This document shows, one piece after another, positions 47,801 through 59,800 of a stretch of 64,000 nucleotides of DNA. The translations under genes and the position numbers were made by a program. Source of the DNA: Pyrocephalus nanus (lineage: Eukaryota > Chordata > Aves > Passeriformes > Tyrannidae); contig CM076267.1 in NCBI GenBank assembly GCA_038380795.1, positions 36,022,232 to 36,086,231 on the forward strand, read 5' to 3'. Each line of letters starts with the position of its first letter. Positions within the stretch are counted from its first letter, which is position 1. The notes beneath the pieces were generated by a model. The model was not told where the DNA came from, did no database searches, and saw nothing but the letters and a program-made list of their open reading frames with translations.

Positions 47801-50800
47801 TGAAATAAAACTGTGTTTCAGGTGTGGATCCATCCCTGCAAGCAGAGAACAGAGTGCCAGGCTCTTCCCAGGCCACTGCTGCTGTATCCAAACAGCAGAA
47901 ATCCCGTTCTACCAACTCGAGGGACGAGCGCTTCCGATCTGGTAAGGGGGAGAAATGTGGCTGAGACATCACCTGTCTTAGGAGGAAAAGTGCTTCTAAA
48001 CTGGTACCTGCACCTACACAAAAAGCTGGAAGTGCTCTGTAAGAATGGAATACCTAATGAATGTCTTTTGTTTCCAAACGTGAGAGGTTTTGTTTGAATC
48101 CCAACTGGAGGAAATGCTGGAAGGGAAGGAGACTGCAGATATGCCTTCTAATGTGTTTCTTATTGTGAATTTTACCATACTTTAACAGCTTTTTCATGTT
48201 TGTTGAGAAAACAAGATTGAGTTAAAGCAGTTATTTAAAAATCTTGAGGACCATGGTGTGTGGGTTTGTGGGACTTCTTTGCTTGCTCGGTCGTATTATT
48301 TTGTTTAAGGGAAGGTTATATATTTATTGTAGATCACTTTCAAATATTTCCTGGTTTAAGGCAAGTGCACAAAAAAGGGAAATGTCACAATGGATATTCT
48401 ACTTCATTTTAAATGGACACCACGGGGACAGACCTGTTTTGGAAACTCGTGTGAAAATATCAATATCCTCATTGCATCCTGTTCCCATTGTTACTTTTCA
48501 GGTGGTTGAAGTGCACTGTTTCCCTGTGAAATTTCTGTCACAATAGTGAGGAGAGGCAGGTGTTTGGAAGCTTTTCCCTCCTAAATACCTTTGGACTTGT
48601 AGCTGGATTTTTTTTCTGTTTGTTTTCCAGGGTAATTACAAGCCTTGGGTTTGGGGATGAGAAGTGCTAGTCCTGACATGCACTGCACATCCCTAACATG
48701 GGGTTGGTCTTGCATCACCTTGCCTTGCTACTGCCTGGGCAGAGTGGTTATTGCCTGGTATTTGCACTGCTGATGTGTAAAAACCTTGCTGCAGAAATGG
48801 AGCTGATGTGCCTGGATGAGTTCCTTAGGGCTAATTGAACAGTGAGAGTCATGAATGGTAGAGAAAACAATTAATTTAAAGATGTGCTGCTGTTAAACTA
48901 ACAGAAATAAAAATCTGCACAAAACAGCTCAACTTCAGCAGGAAATCCCTGGGAGGTAGCCCTTGATGGGGACTGACACATCCTTCTGTGGTTTCCCATC
49001 GCTGCTTCCCTAACTCGTGTTTCATTAAATATTCCTGCCCAGAGCAAGTTCTTCACTTGGAAATTTAAGAAGTTCTTAGTTACAATACGTGTAACTGGAA
49101 TTCTTTTTCCCTTTAGTGATATATGACAAGGCTTCACGTTCTCAGATGGTATCAAAAGCAGATTAGTGATGGTTTTGCTTGACTTGATTTAGGTTAAACT
49201 TATGTCAGTGAAAGGTACTGTAGATATGGCTTTCAGAAGCCAATATCCTTTCCCCTTTTTTCCTCCCTAATTTTCAGGACAAAAATTCTTCAGATTTGTT
49301 GCATTATTGCCTCTCTATCTCAGTGAAGAGACATTGTTACCTCTTTAAACTTGGCTCTGTGCTGATGTGCCCTTGCTTGTTGTGAGGGTTAACCAGCTTC
49401 AGGCCCCTTCTCTCAGCCTCGTGCCTTATTTAGTCTTTAGACTGCTGAGGGGGGACGAGGGTTTGTTGTTTCTTCTTTTTTTTATCTTCCAGTCTTTATT
49501 TCTTGTTTTCCTTCCTTTGAATCTCACCAATTCTCCCGTGTCTTTTCCAAGAGTAGCTGGTGTGGGTGGGATGCAGCTTTTCCTAGAGCAAGATCTCTTC
49601 CTGCTGCAATTATAGGTACTTTAGAACCATCAACATAAATTACTTAAAATAAGCAAGCAAGTGAAACAATTTTGCTCTGTTATGCAATTAATCTGTCACT
49701 TACTTGCTGTAAGCACTTTTTTTTTTTTTATAGTTTCCCAGAGGAGTTGTCCATTTAAATGAACTGTATTTTTTTATTATCCCCAGATTCTTGTCTTCAA
49801 ACAGCAAATACTATACAAAAAAATCCAACAGTGTGAATGCTATCAATAAAGCCTGCTGTCCTGGCTTCAGCTGGAATAGGGTTATTTTTCTTCTTAGTAG
49901 CTGGTACAGCACTGTGTTTTAGATTTAGAATGAGAATATATTCATGTTTTACTGTTCTTGTTCTAATTCTGTTATTATCTTCATCATCATGTTTTACTTT
50001 ATTTAGATTATTACTGTTCCTATCTCAACCCATGACTTTTACCTTTTTCCAGGTCCCCTCCCCATGCCACCCAGACAGTGCTGGCTGCTTTACCTGTTGG
50101 TATTTGGAGATCTGTGAGCAGCAGGGGCATTGGGCAGCCTATAAATGTCATTTTTAATTCAGCCAGCTGTAGAAATTCTTCCTCCTGTGCCTAAGTCAGG
50201 GACAAGAATTGAAGGCTGACAAATGAGCAGAGAGCTATAAATGGGAATGAAAAATGCTCTTCTAGTAGCTGGAGAGTTCAGGAGCTGTAAGGGTGTAGGT
50301 GATTTATAGGCCACAAACTATTTAGTGTTCCTCCCCCATCCTTGTTTAAGTGCACATGGAAAGAAAGAACATGAGAACAGGTACATAAAACAGAAGATTA
50401 CGTGGTTTACTACAACAGAAGGTAAAAATGTCTTGGATCAGTCATTAATTGTGGATGGTTGTTTGCAGCTTAATAAAGTGCAAAATCTTTGAAATATTTC
50501 TCCAAGACTACTTCTTCTGCTTTTGGATGGCAGTATATGGATTTTTTCCTCACTTTGGTACAGGTATTCTTGGAGTTAATGCAATGCTGAGCTCTCAGTG
50601 AGCACCATTGAGCATTTGTGTTCCCTGTGCTCGGAAATGTGACGTCTTTTGGTCTGATTTTAGTGTCTATTTAATTCTCTGCAGAAAGCTGAACTCCACA
50701 GTTCTTACATGCTAAATTACTTCCACAGTAAATTTTAAAGAATTTAAGTAACAGACAGTGGTAGAGAGCTTCTTTTTGCGATTCCAGTATTCAGTTATCT

Positions 50801-53800
50801 TTAATTTATACTAATTTATGAATTTCTGTACCCTAAGCGTTCTGTTCCTTTGAAATAATTTCATTCCTTTTACTTTTTTTTACTGAAATCTATTTCATCG
50901 TGTCTGTAATGGAGAAAAATTGTTAAAGGAAATGCAGAATAGGAACAGAGCGTTCCAGGGAAGTGAAAGCAATTACTTCATTGATTTGGCTGAGAGAGGC
51001 TGTTCCTACTCAGCTGTTGTCCAAGGACGAGATATTAAAAAAGATTTCAAGCTGGAAATAGATCTTAAAGGGCGCAGAGGGAACGATGAGTTAAATTGGT
51101 GCTGTAAAAATAAAACATGGAACAGAATAAAAATTCATCCTGGCTCTCTTCTGGTTGCATTTTTGTCATTTAATCCAGTCTGTTCCAGGTTCTGGAGTGG
51201 GAGGTAGGACTGGAGGAAGAGGTGGTGCTGATTTTGCCCTCTGGAAATGGAATAAGAAGCAGTTCCCATGCTTGCTCCCACAAATCCCTGTGATGTTTTG
51301 ACCTGCCCCGCTCTACTTTGTTTAAAGGCATCAGCACACCCTGCAACTTAGGCCTTCTCATTCCCAAAAATGCACAGCTGCCTAAGAATGCTTTTATTTT
51401 TTTTCTCTGCAATGTTATTTCATGACTTAATGTCTTTATATACAGACTATAAATATTGTGTGTTACTTTACTCTTTGGAAGACTTTTTCGGAAGAAAAAC
51501 AGTTTATGTTCCCTTTCTTCCTATGAGATGTTAATGTAAAAAGAAAAAAAAAGTCTTTTAAATTATATATAGGTCATGAAAATGAGTGCATCTCATAGTT
51601 ACTGTCTATTTCTAGAAACTTGGTTTTGACTGGAAGTTCTGCCGTGGAAATGTGTCCTGCAGATTAATGGGCATTTTGGCCCTACTTTTAAGGCTGCAAA
51701 AACAGCCTTTAATTGAAGTTGCATCCCGCTTAAACTTTCTGGAATTTTGGGACATACAAGTTTTGGGACATAAAAGTGGTGGGGTAATTACAGCTAATGC
51801 TAAAGACAGGGAGAAACCAAGACTTGACAGAAAGCCCAGATGTGGGGAAGGGAAAGGGAGGCAGGGAGATGTAGGGAGAGAGAAATTAATTTTTTATTCA
51901 TAAAACATATTAACAAGTCCTTGTTGTAAAGGACAGCACCAAAAATCTGTACAAGGGGGCCCAGATAAAAAAAAAAAAATCTTGAGAGAGAAATTTTACT
52001 GATAATTTTTTTTATCTTCCTAATATTTTTCCCTCATAACAGCATCATCCTTGAAGCTTGCCTGTTAGTTGCACAAAAAGTTCTTATTTGAGATAAGCAT
52101 CTGCACAGGTGGGATGGTATATTTGCATATATACATATTTTAAATACAGCTCTGAACAGATTATCTGGGGGGAGCTGCAGACTGAGAAGTGACATTGCTG
52201 CAAAGATTTCTCCTCAATATCTGTCCATGAGCTTCTTATTTCCATTTTTTATTACCTGCAATCTCTGTGAGACCTTCAAGTATGCATCTTGTTTTTCTTT
52301 CCCCATCACGGATGTTGAGGGTGAAGAGTCAAACACAGTTGCCATTTTAAAGAATCTGCATTGAAATTCCCCCCCACCAAATGAAAAATAACTCACAGTT
52401 CAGAACTAACATCTTAGGTGTTCTGTAACCTCAGTGTTTATTTCAGGGTGTTCTTCTGAAGTGCTGCTTGCAGGGCCTTTAATGAAAGGGGATTTAATGA
52501 GAAAAAAATGTGTCAGCTTGACCCAGCATGTATATCCTCCCTTAGCTTTGGAAATTCAGAGATTCTGCTCTGAATTCGAGCACGAGGCAGGGCTGTTGAT
52601 TCAGTCCTGCTGAAAAACCGAATCTCTTAACCTTTGTTTGCTTGTTTGTTTGTTTCCCGTGTAGATGTCCACACTGAAGCAGTCCAAGCAGCACTTGCGA
52701 AATACAAGGAGAGGAAGATGCCCATGCCCTCCAAGAGACGCTCTGTCCTGGTGCACTCCTCGGTAGAGACCTACACCCCCCCAGGTACCTGCTGTCTGAA
52801 CACAGGCTGTTTAACAGAGCTGCCCAGAGAAGCTGTGGCTGCCCCATCCCTGAAGTGTCCAAGGCCAGCTTGGAGCAACCTGGGATAGTGGAAGGTGTCC
52901 CTTCCCAATGAGATGGTCTTGTAGGTCCCTTCCAACCCAAACCATTTGGTCCACCTTGGCCTGCTGAACGCAGTAGCAAAATAGAAAGAGCAAATGTTTG
53001 TTTGACTAAGTTGTTAGTAGGTTGCACTAAACTTCTGTGTTCATGCCTGTGTTTCCTGATAATGAGGCCTTGGTTGGATTTGTGCTGTGATGTTTTTCCT
53101 CGTGGTTTGTGGTGTCTCATCTAGAGATACTGTATCATGAAAGCAGTCAGGGTGAGCAGGTGACCTTCATGCATTACGTGTGTTCTCTTAAATCATATCT
53201 CACTTGGAGGAGATAATCGTAGCGAGCCTGTCAGAGCTGGGAATACCTCATTTCACATCGCAGAAGGTTCTTTCTGGAAAAGTTGAAGAAAATGCCAGAG
53301 CATTAAGTTGGCAGGGCACTTATCAGGTGGTTTCAACTGTGAGCAGTTTGAAACAGTCAGAAAATCACATGCTGTGATTGTTCAGACTGCTTAGGGCAGT
53401 AGGCCTCCTTTAATTTTTAAGGGGAAAAAGTCATCTTCCTGTTGTCTCACAATGAATCCTCTAGGGGTTAAGAAAATCTTTCTCCTTATAGCACATTGTG
53501 CTAGCAAGCCAAGTGGTTTGGGGCCAGTGTCTTGTGTACAAAGAGGAATTTCCTAAGCTCTTTAGTCCTGAGGATGTTCTCTTGTCTTTTGTAATGTGAC
53601 CCAGGAGCAGAAGCACACTGGCCTGTACTGCCCTTGTCCAGCATTTCTGGTTCTTACCCTTTTTTAAAAGAGGAGGTCTGATGTGCTACCCTCCTGCTTC
53701 CTGAGCTGTGTTTCTTCTTTCTGTTCTTCCCATTTAAAGGAAATCCCCCCCTTTTTTTTTTTGCTAGTCTCACAGTATATTGGTTTTGTGGGTTCTCCAG

Positions 53801-56800
53801 TTAAAAACTAATAATCTTCTATTCTATATATGGCCTTTATGACCATAAGGTTTTTGCCCAGAAGATATGTTAAGCATCTTTAATTAAAATATCTTTTAAG
53901 AATGACTGTTAAAAAAAAAAAAAAGTTGAGATGCTGTGGGGACAGTGTTTGGTTCTGTGATAAAAGCTGGCTTGCACACCTGTGCAGGGACGTGGCAGCT
54001 GGGGCATCCCAAATAACACCCTGTCCCAGGAGCCAGCAGCCTGTTACAGACCCATCTGTACAAGCCCAGAGGGGCACCAGGAAGAGCAGCAGGCAAGGAG
54101 CCAAGTTCAGGACTCAGAGAAGGGTCACCCTGTCCAGGCCTCTCCTGGGGCTGTTCCTGGAGAGCCTCAGCCCTCCTGGCCAGGTGTGAAACCCGTCAAG
54201 AGAGGTGTGGGACACGGTACGGGATGGGGGGCAAAAGTATTTTGGAACTTCGTGAGACTTGTTATGGGATGTTTTAGGTGAGGAATAACAGATGGGGAAA
54301 GGGGAAGACTTAGGGAGGAACAGGTATGGGGGGGGAAAAAGGCAGGGCAAGGGGATCAAAAGGGCTGGTTGGTGTGTAAATGGTACATGTGCCTGGCCGT
54401 GCCCCACACCTGACCTGCAGTCCATGTGTGCCTGTCTAACCTTCATGCTTCAGCCAGAGCAGGATGAGGCTGTGGGATCTGCATAGTTTCATGTGCTAGT
54501 GCTGCTGGAGAATGTCATCTTCTAACATGCCTGTGCAGGTGTTCAGCAGGGAAGCCAGGTGTGCTCATGCTGGGCTTTGGCAGGGTACAGCAGTGCCCTA
54601 AATAATATGAGCTGAAAGTGGGAGGGAGGTGGTCGTAGCCCCAAGCCTGCTGGAGTTCATGACCCATTTGGACAATGCTCTCAGGCACATGGTGTCATTC
54701 TGGTGGTGGTCCTGTGCAGGGCCTGGAATTGGATTCGGTGTTCCAACTCAGGGTATCCTGTGAATTGTTAAGTGTCTCTGGGATCTGTCAAACTCTTTTT
54801 TAGAGAGGGTGGCTTTTTATGAGATCCCCTAATCTCTGTAAGAGAATGGGCAACTGGATGAGTTCTGTATCCTGGGAAATAAGAAAATTCAGATATTCTG
54901 TGGACTTGCTTCAGCTACATAAAATCATAAATATATTTGTCTTTTTATGGGCCTGCCTTTATTTGCAAAGTTAGCTCAGCAAGAAGGATCTGAAGTTGCT
55001 AAGAACCCAGGTAGTGCTGAGCCATTAACCCTATGCCTGAAATCCTTGTGTTGGCAGGAGTTAATGCAATTAAAACCACGCTTTGGTATTAATAACTGAA
55101 ATTTTGTTACAAACAGCTACCATCAGGTACCAGGAAGGAAGCATCGGATTTATGTTCTTTACACTGAGGGTGGGCAGGCCCTGGCACAGTTTGCCCAGAG
55201 AAGCTGTGGCTGCTCCATCCCTGGAAGTGTTCAAGGCCAGGTTGGACACAGCTTGGAGCAGCCTGGTCTAGTGTAGGGTGTCCCTGCCCGTGGCAGGGGG
55301 TTGGAATGAGATGGTCTTGAGAGTCCATTCCAACCCAAACCATCCTGTGAATCTGTGATTCTAGGCACAATGCTAAATTCAAACACAACTCATGGCTGCC
55401 AGTAATGGAGCTGCTTTCATCAGTCAGCCTTCCAAAAAATTTGAACACGCTTTTGGTGTTGTTCTGTCGAATCTGTCTCATCCTTCCCACACGGATTTCC
55501 TGTGATCAGAACTCGAGCTGTAGCCTCGATGCAAGTCTGGCTCAAGGGTGGTGGCTTCTCTGTCTTGGGTCAGGTCCCAGCCAGGAAGAGCTGGAAGCCA
55601 AGCATGTGGTGTTCTGTCACCACACACCACAGATTAACCCCTGCAGCTGCCACAGGGCTACTACTGGTGTGACCTTGCTGTTTCTTGGTGTGATTATGTT
55701 TTGCTATTACAATGTTTTTACTATGGTCCTTCATTTTTGTATGCAGTTAATATTGTGCATTTAAAGGGTTTGGTTTTTTTCACCTCCACTCATGTAAGAC
55801 ATCTGAAAGCTTAGAAGTGTTAGAGAGACTTCATTAGCCTTGGATCTGAGTAAGGAGATACTGTCAGAGTGTGTATTCTGTGAGAAAACTGCTTTTTCTG
55901 TAGTTTTATATTTTTTTCCTCTGGAGCGATTTTAGATTGCAGATGCGGTGGTTTGGTTTATGGGGTGGTTTTTTTTTTTTCAATCCCTGACTGTTTGTAA
56001 TCCTATCTTGTTCCATATTCCTGTAATTGTTTATTTTTGCTTTCTGCCTGAAAGAAAGGGAAGGTTACAAGCACTGGGGGACAGGTTTGGCTGCTCTCCA
56101 GGAGCAAAAGGGGTCAGCTGCCAAAAGCTGAGCGTGGCAGCAGACCAGAAATATCACACGGGGCACAGACCCGGAGATGTGGATGCACCACAGCTGTATC
56201 TTCTCAGGAATCAATTGTTTGGCTATTTTCATTCAAAATTGTCATGCTTGGTGAGGTAGGTCAAGTAATGAGAGACCTACTGTTTTAACTTTGAAAGTGC
56301 CATCGACTTAAATGGGCTTCTTACGAAATGGTTCCTGGTTTTTGTGGTTTTAGACTGTTCAAGAGCAATTGTTCTGAAGCTGTGCTGGAAATGCACATAT
56401 TCTTGAAAAGCAGAAAATTAAACAGCTGGTAACTGAAATGCATTGCCCAAGATGAGGAGTGATTTTTTTAATATGGCTTCAAAGATTTATATGGAATTTT
56501 ATCTAGCTGGATGATTATTTGTTCAGGGGATTAAAAACATAGCCAAAATTAAGGTTGCAGAATTCCTGATATAACCAACTCGCAGATTTCCAAGTATGGA
56601 GGAAGAGACTGTTGGAGTACAGTAACAGACACCCTATCTTATGAAAAACATAGAAAGGATGGAGTTCTTAAAATGCAGCAGTCTCTTTAGGAGGGCAAGA
56701 TTTTTTCTGTAATAAGAGTTTCTACGTTTCACTCAAAATCAACAGGGATGTCTTTGCTTGATATTTAGAATGACCTTTTTTATTTGTTGTTGGATGGATG

Positions 56801-59800
56801 ATGAATATGGAAAGATTGTGTGCCAAAGGGAAACTTCTGGAAAGTTGTAAATAACTACATGGTAATTAAATTAGGAGCCCTTTGTCAGACTTCTAACAGC
56901 AACAAAAATGCATCTAGAATGAAAAGATGCTTTCCTAAGCATTTCTATGTAGTTCTCATTAATACCAGTTTATGTGGTTAAAATACGTGCTTTCTAATTA
57001 CTCTTTCATTGAGCTTTAGAGCACTGTGCTTTCTTTAGCAATTAGTTCTCCAAATAATTTGTCAGAAGAATCAAAAAGTGAATAATTCCCCCCCAAAGAA
57101 ATAAAAAAGGAAATACCCAACAAGAAATGCAGTGGGATTTATTCAGGTGGGATGAGATAAAATTCACCTGTTCAGAAGAGAAGTATTTTTTCAGTGGAAC
57201 GGGGATGGGATGAGATGGGATGGGATGCACACTGAAAGTATTTGGTGTGTGCAGTCAGTGCTGGAGGGAGAAGGCTTGTTACTGGAGGTAACTGAGGCTT
57301 GGCTTCAGGTGTGTCGCTGCTGTCATTTGTACAGGTTGTTGCTTTAACCTGGAAACGGGCGAGGAGCAGGGTTGGTGTGTGTGAATGTGTCCCCTTTGCT
57401 CGGACACCTCGTGTGCAGCAGCACGTGAGGACGCCGCGCCGAGAACACGGAACGCGGCCGAGCTCCGTGTTCCCTTGTGTTGGGTCATCCCCACGTCACA
57501 TGCCTGTCGTGGTTATTTTGATCACAGACACATCGTCAGCATCAGAAGATGAGGGCTCGTTACGGCGGCAAGGGCGGATCTGCTCCACTCCGTTCCAGAG
57601 CCATTCCAACGTAGAGCCCTGGCTTAACCGGGTCATTCAGGGCTCCTCCACCTCATCCTCTGCATCCTCCACCTCATCTCATCCTGGAGGGAAACCTGCT
57701 GCTTCCAATACCGCTCCTGCCACCGCTGCTGCCACTGTGCTTGCAGATCTCATGGCACACACCCAGATAGGTCAGTAAACCTGCCTGCGTGGTTGGAATA
57801 AAATCAGATTACGAGTCCCAAAGCAGGGCTATAAACACAGAGATCTTCAGCAGGAGATACCTGTAAATAGCCTTAAAATGTGCAATTCACAGACCAGGTA
57901 TGTATGACATGTATGTGTTTAATTTAACCCAAGCCAGTTGTTCATGAGATCTGAACATGCATTCTTCTTGGTAAAATGCTTGATTTACCAAGAAACCGAG
58001 GTTCAGTTTTACCAGATTCCAAAGCAGAATTTCAAAGGACTGCTGTTTTTGGTGCATGCTTTCCATTCTGCATGTTATTTACCCTAAACAATGTCAGGTT
58101 GTGCATTTCAGACATGACTCAGTTGGAAAACGCCCAAAAGATTAGAAAAACACCCAGAATCTTTGGGAAAGTCACAAAATCAGAGGTTCCGATTGCTAGA
58201 GAAATTTTTCGTGTTTGTACAAAACACCCTTTAAAGAAACCTAAATTTTCACATACCCATTTTCATATTCAGGTTTGAAATTCCATTAGCAGGAAGTAAA
58301 TAAACAGTTATGTTACCTATCAGGAAGGAAGCTCAGGGATCATTAAGAGCTGATCTACTAAAAATGTTCATAAAGGTCAAATTTCCAGTGCCTTTGACAA
58401 AAAAATAGATGCCATGCTGCGTGAGAATAGTCTTCCTCATTTCTAGAATGCCTGCCGTGTTCCATCAGTTTTCATTCCTAGCTTGGTAAAACATTCATGC
58501 ATGGCCAATATCAGTTCAGTTGGGCCATTTTTCCTGTCTGTTTGTTTGTAGTCTTGCTTGCTCCCCAAGAATATGAAAACTCGTTTCTTATACTGCAAAC
58601 TTTCCTGATTCTTGGTAAATACTCGCTTTCCAAAAGGGGCTTTGATTTGTCCTAGAGCACAGAAGAAGGGTTTATTTATTTTTTTTTTCGGATAATGTGC
58701 TGACATCAGCAATCTAAAAGGCATCTTACTTATTTTAATTACCGTGCCCTACTGAAATGTTCTGTGTTTTGGTTGTGTACTGAATAGCTATTCACAATTT
58801 TGGGATGCTGGAGAATTTAAATTTAGCAGCTTGTTCCCTAGCAGTTCATCCTCTCCAGCCTGCATTTTTAATGGTGAAGCTCAGACTAAGTCCCCAGGCA
58901 GTAAATTGCAGTGTTGGAAGTGCAAGGTTACAGGATTTAATGGAGTCAGATGGGAGTGTGCATTATTTTTAAGCTGTTTGTCTTTCACTTGTAGCAGCAA
59001 GGACAACATCTACATGTTGTTTGGGAGCTTTTTTTTTCTTTTTACTTTAATTTTTTTTTTTTATGAATAAGGCTGGCAGGATGTCTTGGTTTTTTCCAAG
59101 GTCACCATCTCAACTGTGGAGTATTTCCCACCTTAGCTCTTAGAGTAACTGGAAATATGGATTATCATGGCTTTTAATTCTCTGTCATATCCCATATGTT
59201 ATTTCTTGCATTTATCTTTGTCTTCTCATCACTAATGGAAGGGTCCTTCAGTCTGAATCTGATAATTTTTTTTCCTGAAGTCACAAGTCTGCAAACACTT
59301 TTTTTTTTTTTTTTTTAATTTGAGTCCTCACCACTTCTCTTTTCCTGTGTGCCACAGTATCTCTGGACAATGCAGACTAATTTCATGGGATCTCGTGGGC
59401 ATTTATTAATAAAATGCCCAAATAATGAATTATGTCGATGTGATTTTTATCTGAGTGCAAATCCTGAAAATTGAACTTACTCCTTCTCCGTACAGAAGAC
59501 ATTGTCCATAGACAGACATTGCCAATCACTGCAGGGTCTGTCAGGGGAGAAGTGGGGACTTGTGGGCTGATGCTGCAGCAAGGGAACCAGGAGCACTTGG
59601 CTCTGTGGCCTTTTCTCTGGTTAAGGTGTATACTGGAGGAAGTCTGTGGTTTGGGAATTTGGAAAAGCTAAGGAAAAAAACAAACAAACAAAACCAAACC
59701 AAAAAGCCACTCCAGAAGTATGGAGAACAGAGTGAGAGCATTTCAGCTGTATATGTGGGCTCTCTGTAGGTCCTGTGCTGTGGTTATCCAGGTCAGCTTT

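Larger units (their letters stand above)
38960..47821 (+). other. DIP2A: DIP2A intron 2
   Basis: Bounded by GTGAGA and TGTGTTTCAG. It contains TATA-type simple repeats (41616-41752) and a TCTA/TCTG tract (42291-42380). No CR1 copy, gene or RNA is recognised elsewhere in its 8.9 kb. Confidence 0.7.
52785..57527 (+). other. DIP2A: DIP2A intron 4
   Basis: Bounded by GTACCT and TTTGATCACAG. CR1 copies lie at 52820-52952 and 55165-55368. A GGGAT-type repeat (57201-57227) and a CpG-rich patch (57345-57500) lie near the acceptor. Confidence 0.75.

Noticed and set aside
50920..51207. Open frame of 95 codons in DIP2A intron 3 (GRDIKKDFKLEIDLKGRRG)
   Set aside because: The composition looks protein-like, but I recognise no family, and it has no splice or promoter context to support it.
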